Below are positions 1 through 6,335 of a stretch of DNA of 7,104 nucleotides, in pieces. The translations under genes were made by a program, and so were the position numbers. Under the pieces are notes generated by a model. That model did no database searches. It was not told the DNA's origin and was given only the letters and a program-made list of their open reading frames with translations. How positions within the stretch are numbered: the stretch's first letter is position 1; each line of letters opens with the position of its first letter. The DNA comes from JBQTJJ01 sp052387235 (GTDB lineage Bacteria > Actinomycetota > Acidimicrobiia > Acidimicrobiales > GCA-2861595), in the NCBI GenBank assembly GCA_052387235.1, contig JBQTJJ010000122.1, forward strand, positions 1 through 7,104, written 5' to 3'.

Positions 1-1148
1 CCGAGGCCATCGACAAGGTGGGCAAGGACGGCGTCATCACCGTCGAGGAGTCGCAGACCTTCGGCATGGAGATGGACCTGGTCGAGGGCATGCGCTTCGA
101 CAAGGGCTACATCTCGCCCTACTTCGTGACCGATCCCGAGCGCATGGAGGCCGTGCTGGAGGACCCGTACATCCTCCTGGTCGGCTCCAAGATCAGCGCC
201 GTGCGCGACATGCTGCCGATCCTCGAGAAGATCATGCAGTCCGGCCGCCCGCTGGCCATCATCGCCGAGGACGTGGAGGGCGAGGCCCTCGCCACCCTCG
301 TGGTGAACAAGATCCGGGGCACGTTCAAGTCGGTGGCCATCAAGGCCCCGGGCTTCGGCGAGCGCCGCAAGGCCATGCTGCAGGACATCGCCATCCTCAC
401 CGGCGGCCAGGTCATCACCGAGGAGGTGGGCCTGAAGCTCGAGAGCGTCGACGTCACCCTGCTCGGCAAGGCCCGCAAGGTCACCGTTACCAAGGACGAG
501 ACCACGGTGGTCGAGGGTGACGGCAGCGACGCCGACATCAAGGGCCGCATCGCCCAGATCAAGGCCGAGATCGACAACACCGACTCGGACTACGACCGGG
601 AGAAGCTGCAGGAGCGCCTGGCCAAGCTGTCCGGCGGCGTGGCCGTCATCAAGGTCGGTGCCGCCACCGAGGTGGAGCTGAAGGAGAAGAAGCACCGCAT
701 CGAGGACGCCGTCTCCACCACCAAGGCCGCGGTCGAGGAGGGCGTGGTCGCCGGCGGCGGTGTGGCCCTGCTCCGGTCGCAGGCCCGCATCCTGGACGCG
801 GCCGAGAAGCTGGAGGGCGACGAGGCCACCGGCGCCCGCATCGTGGCCCGCTCCGTGGAGGAGCCGCTGAAGCAGATCGCCGTCAACGCCGGCCTCGAGG
901 GCGGCGTGGTGGTCGAGAAGGTGCGGAACCTGGAGGGCGGTGTCGGCCTCAACGCCGCCACCGGCGAGTACGAGGACCTGTTCAAGGCCGGCGTCATCGA
1001 CGCCGCCAAGGTCACCCGGTCGGCCCTGCAGAACGCCGCCTCGATCGCGGCGCTCTTCCTCACCACCGAGGCCGTGATCGTCGACAAGCCCGACGACAAG
1101 GCGGCGGCGGCCATGGGCGGCGGCGGCGGCGGGATGGAAGACTTCTAG
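1..1148 (+). CDS. groEL: Chaperonin GroEL (60 kDa chaperonin), 5'-truncated by window edge
   Basis: This is the C-terminal two-thirds (381 residues) of the group I chaperonin, which folds proteins in the cytosol as an ATP-driven double ring with GroES. The first whole codon is at base 3 and the frame is open to the left edge, so the real start lies outside the window. An in-frame GTG at 18 is internal (the Val of DKVGKDGVITVEE, near residue 165 of E. coli GroEL). The visible part covers the apical domain (GSKISAVRDMLPILEKI, IKAPGFGERRKAMLQDIAILTGG), the returning intermediate domain and the C-terminal equatorial domain. The Asp needed for ATP hydrolysis is kept in RIEDAV (codon at 705), followed by EEGVVAGGGVALL. 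The protein ends in a Gly-rich tail closing with GGMEDF, the usual GroEL type, not the His-rich tail of mycobacterial GroEL1. No frameshift is seen. Whether groES is linked cannot be told from here. Confidence 0.97.
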   Translation, partial: EAIDKVGKDGVITVEESQTFGMEMDLVEGMRFDKGYISPYFVTDPERMEAVLEDPYILLVGSKISAVRDMLPILEKIMQSGRPLAIIAEDVEGEALATLVVNKIRGTFKSVAIKAPGFGERRKAMLQDIAILTGGQVITEEVGLKLESVDVTLLGKARKVTVTKDETTVVEGDGSDADIKGRIAQIKAEIDNTDSDYDREKLQERLAKLSGGVAVIKVGAATEVELKEKKHRIEDAVSTTKAAVEEGVVAGGGVALLRSQARILDAAEKLEGDEATGARIVARSVEEPLKQIAVNAGLEGGVVVEKVRNLEGGVGLNAATGEYEDLFKAGVIDAAKVTRSALQNAASIAALFLTTEAVIVDKPDDKAAAAMGGGGGGMEDF

Positions 1149-1173
1149 GCTTCCGCACTTCGAACGACGCGTA

Positions 1174-1198
1174 CGGCCCTGGCCTCCGGCCAGGGCCG
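1174..1198 (+). terminator. Hairpin downstream of groEL, probable terminator
   Basis: A perfect 11-bp stem (CGGCCCTGGCC and its complement) closes on a 3-nt TCC loop, beginning 25 bases after the groEL stop codon. No T-tract follows, so this would be an atypical GC-rich terminator or a 3'-end stabiliser. The placement just after groEL and before a convergent gene favours termination. The hairpin is symmetric and could also act on the opposite strand. Confidence 0.6.
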
Positions 1199-1224
1199 CT
1201 GCGCGTCCGCGGGGCCGCCGTCCC

Positions 1225-1275
1225 GATTCCGGGAAGGCTGACGTTCGCAGAGCGGACGTGAGGCTTCCCGGAATC
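1225..1275 (-). terminator. Long two-part hairpin directly after the SpoIID-like stop codon
   Basis: An outer perfect 12-bp inverted repeat (GATTCCGGGAAG at 1225-1236, CTTCCCGGAATC at 1264-1275) encloses an inner 8-bp stem (1241-1248 with 1252-1259, one G-T wobble) and a 3-nt loop AGA. Two further pairs (1238-1239 with 1261-1262) join the two stems, giving one 51-nt rod. On the minus strand it starts at the base right after the TGA stop (1278-1276) of the SpoIID-like gene. That position fits a terminator or mRNA 3'-end stabiliser for that gene. No T-tract follows on either strand. Confidence 0.6.
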
Positions 1276-3018
1276 TCAGGCGGGTGTGCTCCCGGGGTCG
1301 GTGGGGTCGGTGGGGTCGGTGGGGCCGGCGGCCCGGCGGCGCCGGCCGGCGGGTGGACGGGGCGAGCCGGCCCCGACGCGGACGGCCGCCAGGCCGGCGC
1401 CGACGCCGGCCAGCAGCAGCCACGCCAGGGCGGCCAGCGCGACGGGCCGCCCGGCCCGCCCGCCGATCGAGGCGCCGGCGCCCCCGGCCAGCGGGGCGGA
1501 CGCCCCGGCGGCGGCGACCGGCGTGGCGCCATCGGCGGTGGGGCTGGCGTCGAGGGCCGGGTCGGCCGGGCCCGGGAGGCCCTGGAGCGGGGCCTCGTCG
1601 GCCGGCGGCGGGGGAGGGGGGGCGGTGGCCGACTCGCCCAGCTTCACGGTGAAGAAGGTGGACTTGAGGCCGAGGGCGCGGTCGAAGCCGATGCCGGTGA
1701 CGGTGCGGGGGCCGGCGCTGCCCTCGATCGTGACCTCGACGGCCCGCCCCGACGGGCCGGACGCCTTGGTGCGCACCGCGCTCACCCGCCCCCGGTACCC
1801 GAGGCGGGCGGCCAGGTCCCGGACGGACACGGTGACGGTCCACTGCCGCACGTCGCTGGTGGGGTACCTGGCCGGTCGCAGGTAGGGATAGCCGGCGCCC
1901 GGAGTGCCGAAGCCCTCCTCGGTGCTGGCCGAGAAGCCGCCGCCGTTGGCCGAGTACACCGCCGCCGCCAGCGAGCGCCGGAACATCAGGACCTGGCCGC
2001 GGGTGGACGCCACCGCTTTGTCCATGGCCCCGTACTCGGCCTCGGCGCCGAGGTAGACCTGGCACTGCTGGCTGTCGCACAGCTCCCCGCCGCCGGCCAT
2101 GGCCCGCATGGCGTAGGTGCGGGCCGCGACGGCCTGGGCCCGGAGCGACGCCATGGGCCAGCTCGGGTTGCGCACCTCGCCCATGCCGCGGAGGTACTGC
2201 TCCACGTCGACGTGGTTGACCACCCGCAGCGGGCCGGTGCCGGTCAGTTGCAGCACGCCCCGGTACCGGTGGCCGCGCTCGGGCACGGCCACGGTGTTGC
2301 CGCCGTTCGGGACGGCCCACAGGGCCCGGGCCGACGCGGCCCGCCGGGGCTGGGCGGCGGGAGCCGTGGCGGGCGGGGCTGTGGTGGTGGTGGAGACGGT
2401 GACCTGGGGCAGCGGCTTCAGGGGGGTGGACGGGAGCGGGAGCAGGGGCCCGCCGGGGTCGGGAAGGAGGTGGAGGGAGCCCGGCCTCGTCGTGGTCGTC
2501 GTCGTCGACGGGGCGGCGGCGGTCGTCGTGGTGGCGGGATCCTGGGCCGCGGCGGCGAGGGAGCCGCCGGCCGGCGCAGGCCCGGCAGGAGGGGGGGCCG
2601 GCGCCGCCACCTGGCCGCCCACGACCTCGACCGTGTACTGCGACCCGTCGAGCCGCACGCGGGCGTGACCGCCGGCTCCCACCCGCACGGGGAAGCCGGC
2701 CGACTGGGCGCCGTCGCGGCCGTCGCGCACCTCGCCGCCGCCGGGGAAGCCGAGGAGGACGGTGCCGCCCGTGTGGACCGTGACCCGTACCTCCCCGCCG
2801 GCCCGGCCGATGGTGGTGCCGGGGTAGAACTGGCTGAGGATCTGGGCAGTGGTGGAGCCGGCCCTGCCCATCCAGTAGGCCCCGTCCTGGGCCATGCCCA
2901 CCCCGTGGCCGTGGCCCCGGCCCTCGATCACCACAACGGGCACGGCGGCGGCGGAGGCGGAGGCGGGGACCGGCGCCGCCGCCGCCAGTGCGGCGACGAG
3001 GAGAACAGGGCCGCGCAC
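1276..3018 (-). CDS. Secreted SpoIID/LytB-domain protein (putative peptidoglycan lytic transglycosylase)
   Basis: The 580-residue product starts at GTG 3018, chosen because it opens directly on a signal-like stretch (VRGPVLLVAALAAAAPVPASA) and lies 6 nt after a -10-like hexamer. The reading frame runs further upstream to 3216, but that extension is low-complexity and crosses the neighbouring gene's start. Residues 35-70 carry GHGHGVGMAQDGAYW followed by ILSQFYPGT, the SpoIID glycine/histidine motif. Residues about 139-225 are a Pro/Thr-rich linker. Residues about 265-460 hold the SpoIID core: VDVEQYLRGMGEV (E281 matches the catalytic Glu of B. subtilis SpoIID), LRAQAVAARTYAM, CDSQQCQVY (C314 and C319 may form a disulfide), YSANGGGFS and RALGLKSTFF. 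Residues about 526-546 form a probable membrane helix, followed by RRRR and a TDP-repeat tail. In the family this domain cleaves glycan strands denuded of stem peptides. No sporulation genes are in view, so a general wall-remodelling role is more likely, and this is inference. Confidence 0.88.
   Translation of the reverse strand: MRGPVLLVAALAAAAPVPASASAAAVPVVVIEGRGHGHGVGMAQDGAYWMGRAGSTTAQILSQFYPGTTIGRAGGEVRVTVHTGGTVLLGFPGGGEVRDGRDGAQSAGFPVRVGAGGHARVRLDGSQYTVEVVGGQVAAPAPPPAGPAPAGGSLAAAAQDPATTTTAAAPSTTTTTTRPGSLHLLPDPGGPLLPLPSTPLKPLPQVTVSTTTTAPPATAPAAQPRRAASARALWAVPNGGNTVAVPERGHRYRGVLQLTGTGPLRVVNHVDVEQYLRGMGEVRNPSWPMASLRAQAVAARTYAMRAMAGGGELCDSQQCQVYLGAEAEYGAMDKAVASTRGQVLMFRRSLAAAVYSANGGGFSASTEEGFGTPGAGYPYLRPARYPTSDVRQWTVTVSVRDLAARLGYRGRVSAVRTKASGPSGRAVEVTIEGSAGPRTVTGIGFDRALGLKSTFFTVKLGESATAPPPPPPADEAPLQGLPGPADPALDASPTADGATPVAAAGASAPLAGGAGASIGGRAGRPVALAALAWLLLAGVGAGLAAVRVGAGSPRPPAGRRRRAAGPTDPTDPTDPGSTPA
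1294..1320 (-). repeat. Three tandem 9-bp units encoding Thr-Asp-Pro
   Basis: Three exact copies of GGGGTCGGT (1294-1302, 1303-1311, 1312-1320) are followed by a decayed fourth. Read on the minus strand they encode the TDPTDPTDP run near the C-terminus of the SpoIID-like protein. Unit length is a multiple of three, so copy-number change would keep the frame. Confidence 0.75.
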
Positions 3019-3030
3019 GGCGGTATTCTC
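3019..3030 (-). promoter_or_regulatory. Candidate leaderless promoter of the SpoIID-like gene
   Basis: On the minus strand the hexamer GAGAAT (3030-3025) resembles a TANNNT -10 element with one mismatch. It is followed by 6 nt and then the GTG start at 3018. This spacing would put transcription start at or next to the start codon, as in actinobacterial leaderless mRNAs. No Shine-Dalgarno is present. A weak TTGGGC (3055-3050), 19 nt upstream of the hexamer, is a possible -35. Confidence 0.4.
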
Positions 3031-3102
3031 GCTCGCCGAGGGCTCGGCGGCCCAACCGCCGGCACCCGCCGCCGGTGCGGAACCGGAGCGCCGGGGCGCA
3101 GG

Positions 3103-3114
3103 TAGCCTGGTGGT
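3103..3114 (+). promoter_or_regulatory. Candidate leaderless promoter of the lipoprotein cluster
   Basis: TAGCCT (3103-3108) fits TANNNT and is followed by 6 nt and the GTG start at 3115, the same geometry as on the divergent side. There is no Shine-Dalgarno in front of the GTG. GGAACC at 3079-3084 lies 18 nt upstream of the hexamer. It is not a housekeeping -35 and only loosely recalls the GGAAC of ECF sigma promoters, with no matching ECF -10. It probably drives the whole three-gene cluster. Confidence 0.45.
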
Positions 3115-3771
3115 GTGGTATTCGGCCGACGGCCCCGGCGCGCGGCGCGCTCTGTTCTCGCCGTCGCCGTCGCGGGCCTCGTGCTGCTGGCCGCCTGCGG
3201 GGGCCCTCGGTACCACTACGTCAAGAGCTCATCGAACCGGACGTACATGCGGGTCCCGTCGAAATGGACGCTCTATGACGAGGACGAGCTGCTCGACAAC
3301 AGCGAGCAGTCCGACGAGGCGAAGCAGCAGTTCAAGCGCCTGAGCTGGTCGGTGGCGTTCGACGCCTCGCCCCGGCCCTCGCTCGACCACCTCCTGAGCG
3401 GGTCGGACCATCCCACCGGCCTCGTGCAGGTGCGCACGCTCCTGCCGTCGGAGCGCGACTCGTTCTCGCTGGCCGACCTCCGCTCGTTGCTGCTGCCTGT
3501 CGACCCCCTCTCCGATGAAGCCCAGCTGAGCGGCGACGTGGAGGTCCTCGAGACCAACGACGTCACCCGGGACGGGATGCACGGCAGCGAGATGCTCCTC
3601 AACCTCAAGACGCCCGAGGGCGACCTGGTGAAGTGGCGCCAGATCGCCGTGGTCGACCCGGCCGTGCGGAAGGTCCACGTGCTGGCCGTCAGCTGCGACG
3701 CCGAGTGCTATGCCGCCAACGAGGACGTGATCACCAAGGTCATCGACTCGTGGAAAGTGAAGGAACGTTGA
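3115..3771 (+). CDS. Predicted lipoprotein of unknown function
   Basis: The 218-residue product has a classic lipoprotein signal: a basic N-terminus (GRRPRRAAR), a hydrophobic core and a lipobox LAAC at residues 25-28. C28 would therefore be lipidated and the mature protein held on the outer face of the membrane. The mature part is hydrophilic, opening with YHYVKSSSNRTYMRVPSKW and closing with VITKVIDSWKVKER. A Tyr-x-Val-Pro-x-x-Trp start plus a closing Ser-Trp recalls small PsbP/LpqN-like lipoproteins, but I cannot assign a family. Two Cys (the CDAEC segment, about residues 195-199) could form a disulfide. The GTG start is picked from signal-peptide position and the -10 spacing. Its stop overlaps the start of the membrane protease gene by 4 bases (TTGA), so the two are probably translated in tandem. 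A role as partner, adaptor or substrate of that protease is inference only. Confidence 0.85.
   Translation: MVFGRRPRRAARSVLAVAVAGLVLLAACGGPRYHYVKSSSNRTYMRVPSKWTLYDEDELLDNSEQSDEAKQQFKRLSWSVAFDASPRPSLDHLLSGSDHPTGLVQVRTLLPSERDSFSLADLRSLLLPVDPLSDEAQLSGDVEVLETNDVTRDGMHGSEMLLNLKTPEGDLVKWRQIAVVDPAVRKVHVLAVSCDAECYAANEDVITKVIDSWKVKER
3759..3764 (+). promoter_or_regulatory. Ribosome binding site supporting the TTG start of the protease gene
   Basis: GAAGGA lies inside the end of the lipoprotein gene, 3 nt before TTG 3768. The spacing is tight, but the site and the TTGA stop-start overlap together favour this start. The first in-frame ATG (3885) has no purine-rich site before it. Confidence 0.45.
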
Positions 3772-6335
3772 CCTCACAAGAGCGACACGCCAAGGGCTCG
3801 GGCCTGGCCTGGCCCGATCACGACCGCGGTCCCGCCGGCCCGGCGATCGACGCCAGGAGCGTCGAGCGGTCCACCCGCAAGCCGATGGGCACCTGGGACC
3901 GGGTGAAGTTCCTCGTGCTCCTGGGCGGGTTCTGGCTCGTCCTGGTCTGGGCCTCGATGGCCGATGACCCCAACCTGCCGTTCAGCGACGCCGTGCGCCA
4001 GCACGTCCGGTCGTCGGCGTGGATCCTGGTCCTGCTGGGCGTCGAGGCGGTGCGCCAGGCGCACTACTTCGTCAGTGAGAAGTCGGCCGGCTACCACGGG
4101 TTCTGGACCCGGCGCTTCGCCGGCGTGGAGCGCCGCACGGGGAAGATGAACGACTGGACCCGCTATCGCCTCGGGCGCGCCCTGAAGGGCCTCCTCGTGC
4201 TGGCGCTGGCGGCCGTCATGCTCGGCAAGATCTACGACGTCTCGCCGGTGCAGGGGCTGTTCCGCCTCCCCACCGCCATCTGGGGCGCCATGCCGATGAT
4301 CGTCCAGGTCATGTTCTTCATGTTCCTGGCCGTGATCCAGTTCGTCGCCATCTTCTGGTTCCTGTCCCGGGGCGGCGTGGAGACCTACTTCCCCGAGGAC
4401 ATCAAGACGCGCTTCTCCGACGTGTGGGGCCAGGACCAGGTGGTCGAGCGGGTCAAGGAGAACATGCTGTTCCTCGAGAACCCGGAGTCGATCGAGGAGA
4501 AAGGTGGCTACGTCCCGGGCGGCATCCTGCTCTGGGGCCCGCCCGGCACCGGCAAGACCCTCATGGCCGAGGCGGTGGCGGGCGAGACGGGCAAGCCCTA
4601 CGTCTTCGTGGACCCGGGCGCCTTCACCAACATGTTCATGGGCGTCGGCATCCTCAAGGTGAAGTCGCTGTTCCGCAAGCTGCGCAAGCTGGCCGTGCGG
4701 TACGGCGGCGTGATCGCCTTCTTCGACGAGGCCGACTCCCTCGGCAACCGTGGCGCCATCTCCGGCGCCGGCGGGTTCGGCGGTCCCATGACCCCGAGCC
4801 CGTGGTCCGACAAGCCGTCGTGCCACGGCCTGGCCTACATGGGCCCGGACACGGCCAACCTGCTGTACCAGAGCAGCCTCGCCGGCGCCGACGGCCCCCG
4901 CCCCGGCGGGGTCAGGGGCTTCGTGATGGGCGCCGGCATGGGCGGTGGCGGCATGGGCACCCTGCAGGCCCTGCTGGCCGAGCTGTCGGGGCTGAAGAAG
5001 CCGCGCGGCTTCATGAACCGGGTGGTCCGCCGGGCCCTCGGCATGCGCCCCAAGCCGCCGCCCAAGTACCGGATGCTCATCATGATGGCCACCAACATGC
5101 CGCAGGCGCTCGACGACGCCCTGCTGCGCCCGGGCCGCATCGACCGCATCTACCGGGTCGGCTACCCGTCCAAGGAGGGTCGCAAGCGCACCTACCAGGG
5201 GTACCTCGACAAGGTCCGCCACGAGATCACGCCCGAGCAGCTCGAGAAGCTGGCCACCATCACGCCCTACGCCACCGGCGCCACCATCAAGGACCTCGTC
5301 AACGAGGCCCTGGTCGTGGCCATCCGCGACGGCCGCGAGGTCATCTCGTGGAAGGACGTCATCAAGGCCAAGCTCCTGAAGAGCCTGGGCCCGCCCGAGG
5401 ACGTGGAGTACATCGAGCGTGAGCGCCACGCCGTGGCCGTCCACGAGGCCTGCCACGCCGTGGCCTCGTACCGGCTCCAGAAGAACCTCACCATCGACAT
5501 CGCCACCATCGAGAAGGGCCAGAGCTACCTGGGGATGGTGTCGCCCATCCCGATCGAGGAGCAGTTCACCTCGTGGCGCACCGAGTACGAGGCCGACATC
5601 ATCACCAGCATCGCCTCGCTGGTGGGCGAGAAGATGTTCTTCGACAACGACAACTCGTCCGGCGTGAGCCAGGACCTCCTGATGGCAACCCAGGTGGCCA
5701 TGTACATGGAGGGCTTCTGGGGCATGGGCGCCACCATCGGCTCCCACGCCGTGGCCAAGCGGGACGCGAACGCCATGCCCATCGTGGACGGCACCTCCCG
5801 GAACATGCTCGAGACGGAGCTGGGCCGGCGGGTCGAGACCAGGCTGGCCGAGCTGTCGGTGCGCACCGAGCAGCTGCTCCGGGAGAACCGGCGCGAGGTG
5901 CTCGCCATCGCCCACGCCCTCGAGACCTACAAGACCCTCACGGGCGAGGACATCGAGGCCATCGTCGAGGGCCACCAGGGCCCGCTGGTGGACGGTCGCC
6001 CGTACCACAACCCCGAGTTCATGGCCCTGGCCGAGCAGTACCACGCCAAGGCCGTGGCCGCCCACCAGGGCCACTCCCGCGTCGACCTCCCGCTCCCCAG
6101 GTGGTCCACCAACGGGTCGAACGGCTCCAACGGCCACCACGTGTCGTTCGAGCCGCCGCCCCGCGACACCATCGAGGCCGGGGCCGAGGACGTCCCTGCC
6201 CGGGTGCCCGGCGGCGAGGCCGGCCAGGGCGACGGTGGAGACGACGGCGACGGCACGGCGCGGACCGACGACGGGGACGACACCCCGCCGCCCCGGCCGC
6301 CCACCCGCCGCCGGCTGCCGCGCGCCGGTGAGTAG
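3768..6335 (+). CDS. FtsH-like membrane AAA+ zinc metalloprotease with enlarged ATPase module
   Basis: Proteins of the FtsH family unfold membrane and cytosolic substrates with ATP and cut them in a zinc peptidase chamber facing the cytosol. From TTG 3768 the product has 855 residues, against about 645 for E. coli FtsH. Hydrophobic segments lie at about 48-65, 83-100 (weak), 141-157 and 177-200. The AAA+ module has Walker A GPPGTGKT (257-264), pore-loop MFMGVG (F290), Walker B VIAFFDE (D320, E321), sensor-1 N443 and arginine fingers in LLRPGRIDR (R454, R457). Between Walker B and sensor-1 it carries about 75 extra residues in two blocks (roughly 329-397 and 410-436). The M41 peptidase part has HEACH (H559, E560, H563) and the third zinc-ligand Asp (D636, in GVSQDLLMAT), so it should be active. 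Residues 778-855 are a disordered, Gly/Asp-rich tail. The start could instead be ATG 3885 (816 residues), which still keeps all segments. The gene overlaps both neighbours. It is divergent from classical FtsH, so orthology is unproven. Confidence 0.9.
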   Translation: MTSQERHAKGSGLAWPDHDRGPAGPAIDARSVERSTRKPMGTWDRVKFLVLLGGFWLVLVWASMADDPNLPFSDAVRQHVRSSAWILVLLGVEAVRQAHYFVSEKSAGYHGFWTRRFAGVERRTGKMNDWTRYRLGRALKGLLVLALAAVMLGKIYDVSPVQGLFRLPTAIWGAMPMIVQVMFFMFLAVIQFVAIFWFLSRGGVETYFPEDIKTRFSDVWGQDQVVERVKENMLFLENPESIEEKGGYVPGGILLWGPPGTGKTLMAEAVAGETGKPYVFVDPGAFTNMFMGVGILKVKSLFRKLRKLAVRYGGVIAFFDEADSLGNRGAISGAGGFGGPMTPSPWSDKPSCHGLAYMGPDTANLLYQSSLAGADGPRPGGVRGFVMGAGMGGGGMGTLQALLAELSGLKKPRGFMNRVVRRALGMRPKPPPKYRMLIMMATNMPQALDDALLRPGRIDRIYRVGYPSKEGRKRTYQGYLDKVRHEITPEQLEKLATITPYATGATIKDLVNEALVVAIRDGREVISWKDVIKAKLLKSLGPPEDVEYIERERHAVAVHEACHAVASYRLQKNLTIDIATIEKGQSYLGMVSPIPIEEQFTSWRTEYEADIITSIASLVGEKMFFDNDNSSGVSQDLLMATQVAMYMEGFWGMGATIGSHAVAKRDANAMPIVDGTSRNMLETELGRRVETRLAELSVRTEQLLRENRREVLAIAHALETYKTLTGEDIEAIVEGHQGPLVDGRPYHNPEFMALAEQYHAKAVAAHQGHSRVDLPLPRWSTNGSNGSNGHHVSFEPPPRDTIEAGAEDVPARVPGGEAGQGDGGDDGDGTARTDDGDDTPPPRPPTRRRLPRAGE

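Noticed and set aside
2480..2530. Repeated GTC/GTG triplets that look like a microsatellite
   Set aside because: Read on the minus strand they are codons of the Thr-rich linker of the SpoIID-like protein. This is low-complexity coding sequence, not a separate repeat element.
1145..3055. Minus-strand frame of 636 codons overlapping the SpoIID-like gene in another frame
   Set aside because: The translation is Arg/Pro/Gly low-complexity without domains. The SpoIID motifs are all in the frame ending at 1276.
1258..3105. Plus-strand frame of 615 codons across the SpoIID-like gene
   Set aside because: It is a Gly/Ala/Arg-rich shadow with no recognisable motif and no plausible start signal, and it is antisense to a well-supported gene.
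3019..3216. N-terminal extension of the SpoIID-like protein to 3216
   Set aside because: It would put about 66 hydrophilic residues before a signal peptide and run across the divergent lipoprotein start. GTG 3018 fits both signal peptide and promoter spacing.
3633..3767. Upstream in-frame extension of the protease gene inside the lipoprotein gene
   Set aside because: These codons are an alternate frame of the lipoprotein gene and give an Arg-rich, motif-free product. The TTG 3768 start is better supported.
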